Assembly (NCBI GenBank): GCA_964304625.1
Contig: OZ199839.1
Span: 62,001-126,000 of the forward strand
Direction: 5' to 3'
Origin: Kudoa neothunni
Lineage: Eukaryota > Cnidaria
Length of the DNA: 64,000 bases
Positions 1-12,620 of the stretch are shown one piece after another. A program made the position numbers and the translations under genes. Within the stretch, counting starts at the first letter, position 1. Each line of letters begins with the position of its first letter. The notes under the pieces were generated by a model. That model had not been told where the DNA came from. It did not search any database and worked only from the letters and a program-made list of their open reading frames with translations.

Positions 1-707
1 TACTCAAATTATTATCTCTTGGCCCGGCATAAACTTTAGAGCACTCTTTCTCAAAAACGTGTACACATCGCGTCAATATCAACTCAACTATTTTAAATAA
101 TAAGAAGGAATGAACATACATTGCCTGCATTGAATTAAATCATGGAAAGTTAAACTTAGCTGACGATTTCAATGAAATCTACGGATGCAGTATTTCCATT
201 ATAATGCTTCAATCAATATGACTTTAACGCTCTCCGCCAATTCGTTATTCACGAAACATATACAAATTTTATACCATACCTAAATCGATGAATAAAACTT
301 TTAAAATATACTTATCAAGTCAAATACGTTAAACTCCACAAATAAGGAGTGTATCTGCATGAACACCAAGATAGAAACGTCAACCGTATACATAAAGATA
401 GGTGATATCGCTTAATTTAAATTTGATAAAGTATATAAGGAGGAAAGTTAACTTCAACCGACCTTTACAGCCACATAAACAGGTGTTGAATTCCAGTAAT
501 CAGTTAAATAAACTCTGAATCGACAAAATCACCATTTTCTAAACACTTTCGGGAACATATGGTAGTGTGAGAACGATTTAAAGATTTTTTGAAACATTGT
601 GATTTTTTAAAAATTCCTTAAATGTTCCTCTGTAAAGAATAAATTTGGATGCACACGCGTACTTGCTGACACACACACGGACACTTCAACTTTATATATG
701 TAGTAGA
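1..707 (-). mobile_element. Helitron copy, non-autonomous, cut by window start
   Basis: This stretch is clearly similar, in the same orientation, to 15785-16482; for example both carry the shared string acgatttcaatgaaatctac. Read on the minus strand it begins at 707 with TCTACTACATATATAAAGTT, preceded by A. This is the usual Helitron 5' start (TC, AT-rich, inserted between A and T). The 3' end lies outside the window. No coding sequence is visible, so it is a non-autonomous copy. The identity with the 15.3-16.5 kb copy looks like 70-80 percent by eye, which suggests an old family. Confidence 0.6.
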
Positions 708-1269
708 TAACAGTTCAATTTCGTACCAAACATAAGCAAGGAGAACACAGCAAACATCAATACGCTCTCAGCGATAAAAACGCATCACATACAAATCAAA
801 TGTTTAAAAATTTCAGTAAGTAAAATTTTTCATTAAAAATAGTCCCAGTCAAGATAATCGTTCAAAATATTTTCTGTAATATTCGAAAATAAAAGTAGGG
901 ATGGTTTTAAGAAAAATCCGCGTTGTTTCTTTTATAAGCTTGGGCACTATCCTACACTAGAAGAACATCATATCATTATATCAACAAATGCCCAATCACA
1001 TACATCGTTGTTGTCCCAGACGGTTATATTGTTGCAAGATAGGATGACATATCTTTCCAGCATCCCACATCTAAATAAATTCAACTTCAAATTCAGCATA
1101 TGCTAATAGAAAGCACTTGGCGGCAAGCGAATAAGGGATCACATGTTTGACGTATTTTCCATCCACCAATGTGAATCCAACAGATTCATACTTGGTAGAT
1201 CGACGAATATCATAATATCTAATAAGAGGACTGGAAAGGACATAATACCGGGTTTTAAAATTCAATAAA

Positions 1270-2207
1270 TTACTGGTCGATAACCGTCAGTTTTGTTCTT
1301 TGTTTATTGGCTAAGAGACGGCCAACTTCTTGCTTCTTCAATCCCGTAACTGGTTCATTATTTATACAAATTAAACGATCAAACGTCTTCAACTCTAAAA
1401 AAATCAATTTATTGTGTTACTAATAACCAATGTAGGCATTTATTTAAATAAAAATCTATTAAAATTCAACGTTTGTTCATCTTCTCAATGCTAGAAATTA
1501 AAAAAAGTAAACTTATACCAAGTAGCAAAATTAAAAAATTAGTTTTAGGTGAAACAACGCGAAATCTATTATCGACCTTTTACATCATCATTATTATATA
1601 ACAAAAATTATTTTTTATCTAGACAATAAGTAATAAAATTAAACTCAAAACTTGCTGATAATAAACGCCGGTGTAAGATGTGATCCCCACATTGCATAGC
1701 AAACGTACCTGGATTGATAACATTGGAATAACGTAGATCTCGAAAAATAATAATGCCAAACATGGTCCAGACAAAAATCAATCCATATTCACCAGTATTT
1801 TTGTCTCTTTCCAATGTGATAGTCCTTAAGTTCTACAAAAAATCAACCCCATACAATACACCAACATTTTTCAAACCGCGTACATTCATATTGAAATTGT
1901 CGGCACAAGTTCCTAAAAACGACGGAAATAAAAAAAAATGTTGAAAACGTAAGCATACCTTCAAACACTGAGGGAGTGTTCAACTGATTCTTGTTTGGTG
2001 GACGTTCAGCAGAGAGATCGCGTTCAGCCGATTGCCATGGAGGTGGGTCCATTGCGTCAATCTACATAACAACAAAAACAAATGATAAATTGACCATTTG
2101 TTGGAGAGTGTTTACGCGAGATTGGTAATACTTATGTAATTCTGAATTAATCTCAGCAATTGGTGATTCATATGGAGGCAAATGTTGTGGTTGATAACGA
2201 CTACAAC
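1270..2207 (-). CDS. PDZ-domain protein, 3' part (five exons)
   Basis: Five minus-strand exons join in frame: 2116-2207, 1959-2061, 1884-1912, 1709-1832 and 1270-1394, giving 156 residues to a TAA stop at 1270-1272. Introns are 54, 46, 51 and 314 nt with GT-AG ends. The last 80 residues form one PDZ domain: a first strand with RTITLERDKNTGEYGLIF, the carboxylate-loop region followed by GIIIFRDL, then FDRLICINNEPVTG and KLTVID. The usual GDRI at the second loop is replaced by FDRL. The part before it is Pro-rich and polar (PPPWQS, LPPYESP) and looks disordered. The PDZ domain is at the extreme C terminus. Such domains bind C-terminal peptides and scaffold membrane complexes. The start and upstream exons were not found, so the gene may extend beyond 2207. 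The exact family (MAGUK, GRIP, other) cannot be decided. Confidence 0.6.
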
Positions 2208-2349
2208 CTGCGGCACAATATCAAAACAATCCAATCAAATCAAACCAAATCATTTCGGTTAAAATTTAAATCAAATTAATTGTATCTGTTTGTTGTTTGA
2301 CTTAGTTACGCTAAGTTAAATGTAGCACTAAGATGGAATTTTTAATTTA

Positions 2350-2830
2350 GAATCAACTAATGTGATGCGACAAGCACTGAAAAAATGCACCATCACTAGA
2401 CGGCTATTCGTTACCATCATAAAGGTCTGGGTAGATATGTTCTCTTCGGTTGGTCCAATTGCGCGGTATCTTGGTAAAAAATTATTTAAAATTAAGCAAC
2501 TTCCAATTTACATCCGAAGCCTTCATTGTATTTATGAGGGAGCTGACCGCAGATAAACGCAAGGAATTAAACCTTATTAATAGATGCTTAACAATGTAAT
2601 CCAATAATTTCAAAGCTCAGCCTAAATAACAAATATGAACATATACACTAAATCTCATCCACCTGTGACAATGATCCGCACATGTTGAACTACCTCTCAT
2701 TGGTATTCAAAAACATAAACCATGGTATGGATGCTAAGAAGCGATTTTTTCTAACGGTGTCCCACAACAAACAACAACAGGCAGTCAGGAGGCCGAAGGT
2801 GTTAACTCTAATCCCTATGGAGTTGATTTT
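2350..2830 (+). CDS. Unassigned exon-like coding stretches
   Basis: The base composition is richer than in the flanks, and three open stretches look coding on the plus strand. The first, after an AG at 2349-2350, is open from about 2351 (MRQALKKCTITRR, then VWVDMFSSVGPIARYL). The second, about 2498-2596, reads FTSEAFIVFMRELTADKRKE. The third, about 2664-2830, contains MLNYLSLVFKNINHGMDAKK. I could not join them with normal introns, because the gap between the first two is only about 23 nt and out of phase. I do not recognise the protein. The stretch lies head to head with, or overlaps, the region where upstream exons of the minus-strand PDZ gene would be expected. It could be a decaying gene, exons of an unknown gene, or coding sequence with an assembly error. 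Confidence 0.25.
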
Positions 2831-2859
2831 TTAGGTATACACAAATTAGGTGGGCTAAG

Positions 2860-5800
2860 TTTAACGTATACTCTGCCATTTCGTTAAATTAGAGAGCCTA
2901 TATTCACTAAAACCGATCACATTGGAAGAATTATCATTGAATAGCTAAAAACCCACGTTATACCCCTCCATATATCATCATTAGGCGTATATAGATAGAA
3001 AATACTAGACTGATCGAATAAAACCGTGAATCCATTATTGAAAATATTTAAATCCGCAATGATTCATTAAAATTAAATTAAAAGTGTGAATAATTTCAAG
3101 TTTTGACCGATATGATTTTTTTGAAATGTAAACAATCTAAAAGAAATCTTCTTTCCATTACTGTCAAATTCTCACAACACGAGTCTTAAAAAACGGCGAG
3201 GATTAAAGCGTATATAAGGAACGATCTTGAGAATATTTAGTTGTTTAAATTAAATAGTTCCATAATTAAATTTTTAATTCCTTCCTTTTTTAATTCTAAT
3301 TTTAATTATGATGTGTTTGTTACGAGGGTGAAATATTAGAGTATCTTCAGGCACATACCAAATACTCACTAAAACGATATTATCTCTATTTTGACGCCAC
3401 TACGATTTCGGTCTAATTCAATCTAGCTTATAATGAATAGACATTGATTAAATTATGTATATAGCTTAAAAATTAAATAATTAAGATTAATAAATGATTA
3501 ATTTATTTTTGAAAACATGTTTATATGCGAGGTTGACCTTTTCAAAAAATGCTTGTGTCCGTTCATTTTTTCAGCAAATTTCATTCATTATATCATAAAA
3601 AAGATATCTGAAAATTTAGTTTTTCTTTAACATATAAGTCTATTTTATTAATTAAACAGTTCAAGAAAATATGCGCAAGATTTAACCCTCGAATACCTGG
3701 AAGTGGTCACGATGGCCAATAATCAGCGTTTATTATATCGATAACTTTTAAAAAGTATTTTATTTTATTTTTTCCCTATGTGAATTTTATAGTGTAGTAG
3801 CATTTTTAAAAATACTGAAATAATGGAGTTTTAAATTTAATCTTTTCGCCTAAAATCAAAAAAAGAAAAAAAGGTACACATTATACTCAAACATGCCCAC
3901 TGTATAAATAATAACGTTTAAATTGTTAAAGTGTATAAAAAAGCTTCTCTGCAATAAAATGAAAATTAAAAATGTACTTTGAGGCAAGTAATTTTTTTAT
4001 TTCATTTTTTTGTTTCTATAACAACTTGATTCTGTTAACTAATTTAATCTGCCATCTGAGTCGCGCATATTATAATAATTTTGTCAAATCGCATATCAAC
4101 AAAAAATAGCAAGTTAAATAAAATTGTTTAAATTCTCACATAGACCATCTTATCATAACCTAAAAATTCAAAATCTAAAAATCCTTAGACTATATATATA
4201 TATATATATATATTTCTTATTCATAAATTAATTTATAATGCCAAATTTCAACTAATAAAGAACGAATTTATATATTTAACATTTCTATCAACAGGGGAAG
4301 GGATTTGATAATACAATAAAACTTTAGCTGTTAAATGATAATAAAAAGAAAATGTGGAAAATGAAGCAATAATGAACAGTTTATGTATTTCCAATTTTTC
4401 ACTCTTTTCAAAGCATATACAGGCATAATTATACTTGCTCTTTGCACTTGAGCAAATAAGCGTCACAAAAATGCATCATTGATGTATTTTTATTAAATTT
4501 ATTATGTTTAATAATTCAAAAAATAACTAGAATTTCACGTATGGGAACGAGAGATGCAAATCGGCTCCCGCCTGTTACTGCAGGTTGTCACGTGACTATG
4601 CAAGGTACGCAGAATTTAGTTTGCATACCCTGGCTATTACAAAAAATAGAGATGCGTGGAATCGCACCGCACTTGCCAGTTCCACGCATTTACGTGTGCT
4701 CTATATAGGAGGGAGCCGTGAACTCTGCGCCTATCTTGATTGAAATATTTGAGAATTTTTTATTTATTCATATATTTTTTTATAATATGTATATTATACA
4801 CTCACAATTGAAAATTTTTGATTCATCGCGATTGCAAGTTGGCAAATCAGGCATCGCTGGCTTTAATTTTCCAATGCTTTACACATCTGGACCCATGAAA
4901 ATTACTCCATATCGAGTTATTCTGGACTATGTTTGATTCTGATTTATATATTTAAACTAATACTGAGATAAATTTGAACCAGCTATGCACTATAGAAGGT
5001 TTCTGAGTTGCAGATTGCCACGTTTTGATTCATCTCTAAAAGATCCATTGCATTCTACGCAAAAAATAAATAGAATTCGGAAGATTTCGTCTCCATCTTT
5101 AGAAGTTAGGGGTTGAAAATTGTCTCATTCATTTGAATCACTATTGTAATTTTTTGGTTATTCAAGAGTACCATTACTCAAATTTTTTTTGCATTGTAAA
5201 TATTCCAGGAGGACATCTCAAATAGAAATTGAAAATTTCGAATATCAAGATTATTTGATAATTGAAAATTTCGATACTGAGGGGATTATCCGAATTTTGG
5301 GTAATAACTAGAACGGTGTGCATCTACATCTATTATATATGTAAATTAGAGGACATTGCTAAACTTCTCCAGAGATTACTAATATTCTGCATTGAACAAT
5401 CTTCAAACCATTCCCAAATCCACTAATCCTTTCAAAAAAAAACCCGAATTTATAATTACTAAATAGAAACTCAAAATATTATAATAATAATACTTCATTG
5501 TAAAAATCTTAAAAAGACTAAATATAATTTTTACAAACCAACTGTTTTCTAAAAAATACCACATAACACATAAACATTTATGACGTAATATTTTTATCAT
5601 TTTATGTTTAATCCATCTTTTTATTTGGTATAATTAGCTTCTTAAAAAAAATGAATCTCAAACATTAATAAAAGACAATTTTTGTTTATTAAATTTTAAA
5701 GAAATAAAGTCAGAATTTTGACCCTATGCTCATTATAAAAATTTAATAAGTACATTTTTATTAGAAAACAACTCTAAACTTTTCTATAATTCAAACAAAT

Positions 5801-7270
5801 TAACTAAAAAAATATATATACTGAAGGAATCATTATTTTATCGTTTTTTTATTTTAAAAAGTTAATTACCGATTTATAAATAATGATAGAGGGGATAATT
5901 TATAATAAGATATGTAAATCTCTTAAAAAGATTAAACAATTAAACTTCCCAAATAAAACGTAATTTGAAATGTTTTTAAGGCGTAAATATAACTTAGAAG
6001 ATGACATATGAATCATTAGATTAAGTGAGTTAACATTGGTTTGGGGGAATTTAACGAAGATTTCACGTGCACAGCCCATGTTGTATTTCTAATTTCGTAG
6101 GGATATTAGGTGTTATGATAATTAGCTGAATCTTTGCTCTCGATATCATTTTGATCTTATTATAAAAATCACAAATAAATAAATAAATGAAAAAATGAAA
6201 AAACTATGGGTCAAAGAATGTTTGTTAGGTGCTTAATTCTAAAATATTACCGGATCTAAAATTAATTTTCTGCAGTCTAAAGGAACAATTGTTGTTTGTT
6301 TGAATTTCCATGGCTTTAAAAATTCTCATCTATTTTTAAAAATTAAATTAAAATATGTGTTAAAAATTACAATCATAATTAACAAAATCTGAACATTACT
6401 TCCATTATGTGGATTAATACACATAATCCTCAATTTGTTATGTAAAAAGTTTCGTTATTAGCTGAAAATATCTCGATGCTCCATTATTCGAATAAAATCT
6501 CCACTGAATAATCTTAATAAATCTTGCTGTTCGTTATTTTAATCAAAAAATAAGTAGAATTGATATTTAACTGAAGTAAAAATAATTTTCACAACCGCCT
6601 ATCGCAACATTCCTCTATCTTAGATATATTGTAATTTTGCGACGACAAAAAATCGATACTTGTAAATTAGATATCAATGAAATAACAGAAAATACAAAAT
6701 GATCGTTTCCGATCAATACCGACATCCCCACTCGTTCGTAAGAGGTGTCTATTTTTTCGCCCTCTCAACAACTTGTCAACTATTATCTCGATTAAATTTT
6801 CCAAATTTTAATATAGATTATAAATTCACAGTGCGGACTATAATTGACTCATATTTATTTTTTAAGCTACGAGGATTTCATATACATGAATATTTTTTAG
6901 ATCGACATAACAGTTTAACTGATGTCTTAATTTTACAATATTTTATAACATACTATCACACCCTAATTAAAAATTGAATTTCTTGATAGAATGAAGTTTT
7001 TACAATGTCGGATCGGTGAGAAAATGTTGTTGATGCATTAATCATGATCAATGTTGAGTTGTTAATCACAGAAAATACATTATACGTATAAATATTTATG
7101 ATATCCAACCAAGGTCTAGTAATACTATTGTGTGAAATCAACAGCTTTTTCAAACGTGCTGATTACTAACAACAGACGGCGATATCTATTTGCGGTGTTG
7201 AAAGTTAATCCGGTTAAGGTTTTTTATTTTAATGTGACAAATAGGCTGAGAAATTTTCTTCACAAATTAT
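2860..7270. other. Intergenic region, AT-rich, no gene supported
   Basis: About 4.4 kb of very AT-rich sequence. It contains a (TA)n run near 4193-4213 and a short GC-richer hairpin block at 4555-4720 (listed separately). A 92-codon plus-strand open frame at 6699-6977 has no recognisable motif, is rich in Phe/Tyr/Leu/Ile as expected of random AT-rich DNA, and is not supported as a gene. Confidence 0.5.
4555..4720. repeat. Small block of nested inverted repeats
   Basis: Three inverted pairs lie in about 160 bp. The outer pair is cggctcccgcc near 4561 and ggagggagccg near 4708. The middle pair is tatgcaaggta and tttgcataccct. The inner pair is a perfect 10-bp stem, ATGCGTGGAA and TTCCACGCAT, around 4651-4691 with a loop of about 20 nt. 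The block is GC-rich in an AT-rich setting. It may be a foldback or MITE-like element or a structured RNA; nothing flanking identifies it. Confidence 0.4.
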
Positions 7271-7302
7271 AAGTGCATGCGCCATTACATCCGATACATA
7301 CT

Positions 7303-10300
7303 ATGAAAGGGCATGATCCAAAGGAAATGGCACTGAATCTTGTCGACACAAATATATATGAATTTTTTGTGTACGACATGCGATGTAAAAAGAATTGTGC
7401 CAGTAAGGTGCTGGAAAAACTAAACCAAATCACCGGAATAGAGTCTATTCACATGGATTTTGCCGGTAAAAGATTCACACTGAGATACAACGATCAATTG
7501 GTTGGCGGAGTAGAGGAAGCGGTCAGGGAAGCGGTCGCGGCTGCCGGCTACACTGCGACTGCTTGTGAGAACAAAAAATTAGACGACCTTCCATTAGACA
7601 TCGTTTACCCACTACAACAACAGCCAGATCCGATAAAACAACAGCTCGTCGAAGAAACCAAAATCAGTCTTCACAACGTTAATGATGTGAAAGGTGTAAA
7701 ATTAGGCATATCTGGGATGGAATGCGGGAGTTGTGCAAGCAAAATCGAGAGATATCTAAGATCGTTTTCATGTATACATAATCAATGTATTTGGCTGGCT
7801 TAATTTAATTGCATGTGTCATTCAGATGTGCACAGCGCCAACGTATCGTTACTTTCTGGAATAGCACAAGTGGAGTATGTGGGTGATGGTGCTGTTTTGA
7901 ATGAGTTGTTGGGTCAAATAAACTCAATGGGTTATGGTGCCAGCGTGATTTCGCATTCAAACTGTAATAACAGAAAGGTTCGATTGGAGGTAGGTCAATA
8001 AAATTAAAGTCGCCACTTAAACTATCACAACCAAAACTAAAATGACTGCGCTAGGTAGAGGACATGGACCCCTACGATGATGTGGATAGTTTTGTGATCG
8101 AGCTGACGAACAATTTTCCCTCTATTGAAGATGTAAATTTCAATAAAGATCAACTATCTTTTGTTGTCACTTACGATAAAAATAAAGTCAAAATAAGAGA
8201 CGTGTATTGGTTTTTTTGTAAGAGATTTGGTGGCGGTGTGAAGGTAATCCGTCTCACCTCGTACACATCCATCATTGACAACTATAACAAGACCATCACG
8301 TTGTATGTTGTGTTATTACTCAAATCTACCAATACATTCCAATTTACATCTGTAGATGGAGAAATATGTTCATTCAATCTTGTGTGTACGGTGTACCATC
8401 AATGGTGATAATGTTGGTACAAATGTTGTATGAGAAAGCAGAAGATTTTACTGTTCTACCCGGTCTATCGATACTTAACTGTATAATGTTTTTGTTGTGT
8501 TTATTTTCGCAGGTGATTATCATTAACAAATAATTTTGGTTTATATTTTTATTTTTGGAGTGTATAAATAAATCTACTAACCTATATTTGTGTATATTCA
8601 TATATATTTATATCGATTATGATCAGGTTGCCGTTGGCAGATACTTCTACTATCTCTCGTATAAAGCAGCGAAAAGAAAGTCGGTCAATATGTTCACGTT
8701 AATTTCTATCGCTTCAATTGTGGCCTTTCTATACAGTGTAGGTTATATTTTAAACTGTGCGTTATAACAACGCGTATTTCTTATTGTCATTGTGGGAATA
8801 ATAGGTGGTTGTTGTGCTGATTAAAATAGCCAAGAGAGATAATACTAGGAAACATTTATTTTTCGAAACTCCGCAAATGTTGGTGTTGTTTGTTTCGCTG
8901 GGGAAATTTCTGGAGACAATTGCCGAAAAACGCACCACTGATGCTATTCAAAAGCTGATCGATATGGAACCGAAATCAACCATTCTTATTCTGCCTACCG
9001 AATCGGAAATAGACCAACCAACTGACAACCAACTTTCACAGGAACTGGATAATGTGGAAAAATGGATTCAATATTTTGGATTGTCCCATTCAAAATATAG
9101 GTTGGTTCGAATGAAAACATCACAATGCTATACATGCTCCTTTTAGACAACAAGATATCGATTGTTCGGTTATAGATCGATATGATATTTTGAAGGTGAA
9201 ACCAGGCGAAAAAATACCCGCCGATGGAATCATTGTTCAAGGTCATAGTGAAATCGATGAAAGTTTACTCACTGGCGAATCCAATGCTGTCCCTAAAACC
9301 ATAAGGGATAAAGTCTATGCTGGTTCTATCAATTGCCAGTCGTCAATTATGATCTTTGTCACCGATTCTGGTGACGATTTAGCTATAGAACAGTTAGCCG
9401 CCTTTATCAATCAAGCCACTCTTAAGAAAGTAATTTCAACATTATACATGTGTAGTAAAATTCCATATTTTAGGCTCCTATCGAAGAACTTGCCAACAAA
9501 ATCTCCTTCTACTTCGTACCTGTTATTTTGGGATTGTCTTTGGTCACTTTGGTATCTTGGTTGATTGTGCTGAGTTTGGTTGATATGGTAAATGTTATTA
9601 AATTTTTCGTTAGTAGTAATTATTATGTAGAATGAGTTCCTGAATAATAATCGTATTTCCTACTCATTCCAAGCGGCAGTGTCGGTGTTGTGCGTTGCCT
9701 GCCCGTGCGCGCTTGGTCTCGCCACCCCCACAGCTGTTATGGTTGCCACTGGTGTTGGAGCGTTAAACGGGCTTCTTATAAAAGGTGGCAGTTCCATAGA
9801 AAATCTATGCAAAGTAGTGAAATTGTTAGTCCATTGACAATTTTTCTTGATGGTTAGGTGACAACTGTTGTGTTTGACAAAACAGGAACCCTCACCAATG
9901 GCACTCCCTCCTGCAAAGGACATTACCTCAATAGACATCTGTTTGATATCGCATCTATAAAAGAAAATATTCTTATGAGAATAATATTGTCTATGGAATC
10001 CCAATCCAAACATCCAATTGCTTTAGCTATTTCCAATTATATCAGGGAGGTATTTATAAAACTTTTTGATATTCATAGTTTTTTTTGTTGATACTATATC
10101 GTAGCTTTGATTAATTTATTTTTAATTCAGTCAATTTAATCTTGATTTATTCTTTGAAAATGACTGATATCTTAAACATGGAATCTAGTTAAATTTACTA
10201 CACATAATGGTTTGATATTATTATGCATAATATTGATTAAAATTTTTATGGTCGTTAATTTTTTTAAATTGGGATATATTTAGAAATTCGCCGAAGTTGA

Positions 10301-11537
10301 TATCATACAAAACCTACAGGTTAACCAAATACATGGGCAGGGTTGTGAAACTACGTTGAAAAATGTTTTTATCGACGTTGACACCTCCCTTAATTCGCCT
10401 TTAAACGTGTATATTGGAAACAGAAGGTTGTTAATGGACAAAAATATCCAAATCCATTCGGACATTCTCAAAAGCGCCTTATTACTCGAACAACATGGGC
10501 ATACTATTGTTTTTATTTCGATTGACTGTATTTGATTTCAATTTAATCTAATATTTTAATCAATTTCAAATGTAGGTAATTGTCTTGGCTACTTTGATAT
10601 TTATGACGAAATCAAACCATATGCACACTTTACAATCACCACACTTAGAGAACAATTCCACATAAAAGTTATCATGATAACCGGCGATAGTGAAATCACA
10701 GCAAAAACCGTAGCCAGTCAACTTGGTATCGTCGATTACTATTCAACCGCACTACCCACTATGAAAGTTAATCATGTTATTGAGTTAAAAAACAATGGAG
10801 AGATAGTTGCCATGATCGGCGATGGAATTAACGACTCCATGGCGCTTAGTGAAGCTCACGTTGGAATTTCATTGTGTGGGGCTTCGTCGATCGCTATCGA
10901 ATCTGCAGATATTGTACTCTCTCATGTAATTCTACGATCAATTATACTCATTATTTAACCCTGATCTGTTTTTGTTAATAAATTTATATATATATATGAA
11001 TGTATATATATATGAATGTATATATATATATGAATGTATGTATGTATGTATGTGGCATAAAGATGATTTGATTTTACTGTAAAATTACATTTTTAACTAA
11101 TGTATCAATTTTATATTGATATAAATTATGATCTGTCGAAGAAAATTGTTTATTTTTTTATCTCTAAAATAAATAATAATCGTTATTATTATAAGATTTG
11201 TTGAGGTAATAATATATCTTAAACATTCTATAGAACAATTTGCTCGATATTTTGAATGCAATCGAACTCTCCAAAAAGACACTTAGAAGAATTAAAGTGA
11301 ACCTATTCTTTTCTCTAATATATAACCTATTGGCTGTGCCAATATCAGCGGGATGTTTGATTCCCGTGGCGGTTTATATCGAACCATGGATGGCCTCATT
11401 TGCTATGGCATCTTCGTCCATTTCGGTCGTGTTGTCATCTTTATGGCTGAAAAGGTTGTTCCTAATTCACTGATGTTCCGTTTGATAACTTTTCTATTTT
11501 TAGGTACAAAAAACGATACACCCCGAAAACTATTTGA
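7303..11537 (+). CDS. ATP7: ATP7-like copper-transporting P1B-type ATPase
   Basis: ATP-driven Cu(I) export pump, expected in the trans-Golgi or plasma membrane. Fourteen exons join in frame: 7303-7771, 7826-7989, 8055-8302, 8356-8512, 8627-8737, 8805-9100, 9147-9429, 9474-9587, 9631-9813, 9858-10049, 10284-10527, 10576-10925, 11234-11454 and 11504-11537, giving 1021 aa. Most introns are 43-115 nt; two (about 234 and 308 nt) are longer. The order is metal-binding domains, TM1-4 ([14 protein letters not shown]), actuator loop [11 protein letters not shown]6 Cys-Pro-Cys (VACPCALG), phosphorylation site DKTGTLTNG, the KHP form of the SEHP motif, [15 protein letters not shown], and TM7-8 ending in YTPKTI. 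Only one metal-binding domain keeps MxCxxC (GMECGSC). The first has CKKNC and the third has no Cys pair, so copper sensing may be reduced. Human ATP7A/B are about 1.5 times longer because they carry six such domains. ATG 7303 is the first in-frame ATG; 7327 is an alternative. Confidence 0.95.
10983..11053. repeat. TATATA/TGAATGTA microsatellite in ATP7 intron
   Basis: Short tandem runs of TA mixed with tgaatgta and tgta units lie inside ATP7 intron 12 (10926-11233). This is a simple-sequence repeat and it accounts for the larger size of this intron. Confidence 0.8.
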
Positions 11538-11894
11538 ATCTTTATCTTGAATATGCTTTATTTTTAATTGTAACAAACCTTGTGTTATTTTTATTATTAG
11601 AAATTCTTTTTCTACGCTATTTTACGTCAATATTTAAAGATTTCAATAAAATTGCTAATTGTTTGCATATATTTATGCATATATTTGTCGAATTTTCCAA
11701 TCAAATATCAATTTAGTCAGAGATTCAGTTAAAATATGAAACAAATTAATTACTTAATAATAGGTGGGTTAATTCGGCATTTTATCACTAAATATTCCAT
11801 AAGTTATTCTTATATTTCGCAAAATGGATGCAAGAGAAGATTTTGAATGCCTACTAGTATTCTAAACGGGTTGTTTTCTCATTATCAGGTCTTC

Positions 11895-12260
11895 TGTAGC
11901 CGAGGGCAGAGCCTTGATGCAGTAACTGTGTTCAACTCTCGCTATCGATCAGTCTACTGTTTCGGTACAAATGGGTCTCTTTTTCCTAATAGGAACTATT
12001 GCAAGAGTGAAATTATATAATAATGTGTAATTTTAAATGCAGATATAACTCGATCTAACACAGCAAGTTGAATTCTACATCGGAATCTTAAGAGGATGCA
12101 CCAATATGCATGAAATCTCTGAAGAACAAAAATCCTCATGAATACGGTTTAGAGGTGGTTGTCATAGTATCGAGGATGTTTGGTGCGTTAAACTTACACA
12201 CCACCACAGAAAAATAAGGAGTAGACTCAATCCATCCTACGTTGTCTATAGATATAACAC
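11895..12260 (+). mobile_element. Possible tRNA-derived SINE
   Basis: After ATP7, a GC-richer stretch opens with tctgtagccgagggcagagc and then gtgttcaactctc, spaced like degenerate Pol III A and B boxes. It ends in ordinary AT-rich DNA. There is no acceptor-stem pairing, so it is not a tRNA gene. The call rests only on the box-like motifs. Confidence 0.3.
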
Positions 12261-12620
12261 TAAAGTATCACAACGTTATTGAAGATGGTCTAATCATTCA
12301 TAACTCCACAAGCTAAAAATTGAGCAATTTCTCGAAATTGTTGTAAAAAATATTTTCGCAATAGAATTCTTAAATTAAGCCGAAAGTATGGTTTATAACT
12401 TTATTTTCGGCCATCGAATATTTTAACCATTTCTCTCCAGAATTTTTTGTTTATAGTCTGAAGATAACATATTACGTAAAAATGGTTAGCTTTATCGATT
12501 TAAATAGTTAAAATCATCCACAAATTTTTTATCATCAAACTATGGAAAAAATGAAAAGTAAATATAAATCCCATTCGTATGTATCATAATCACATAAAGG
12601 TTTCAAGCTGTCTTTAAAAG

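Noticed and set aside
6699-6977. 92-codon plus-strand gene upstream of ATP7
   Set aside because: Amino-acid mix expected from AT-rich noncoding DNA and no recognisable motif.
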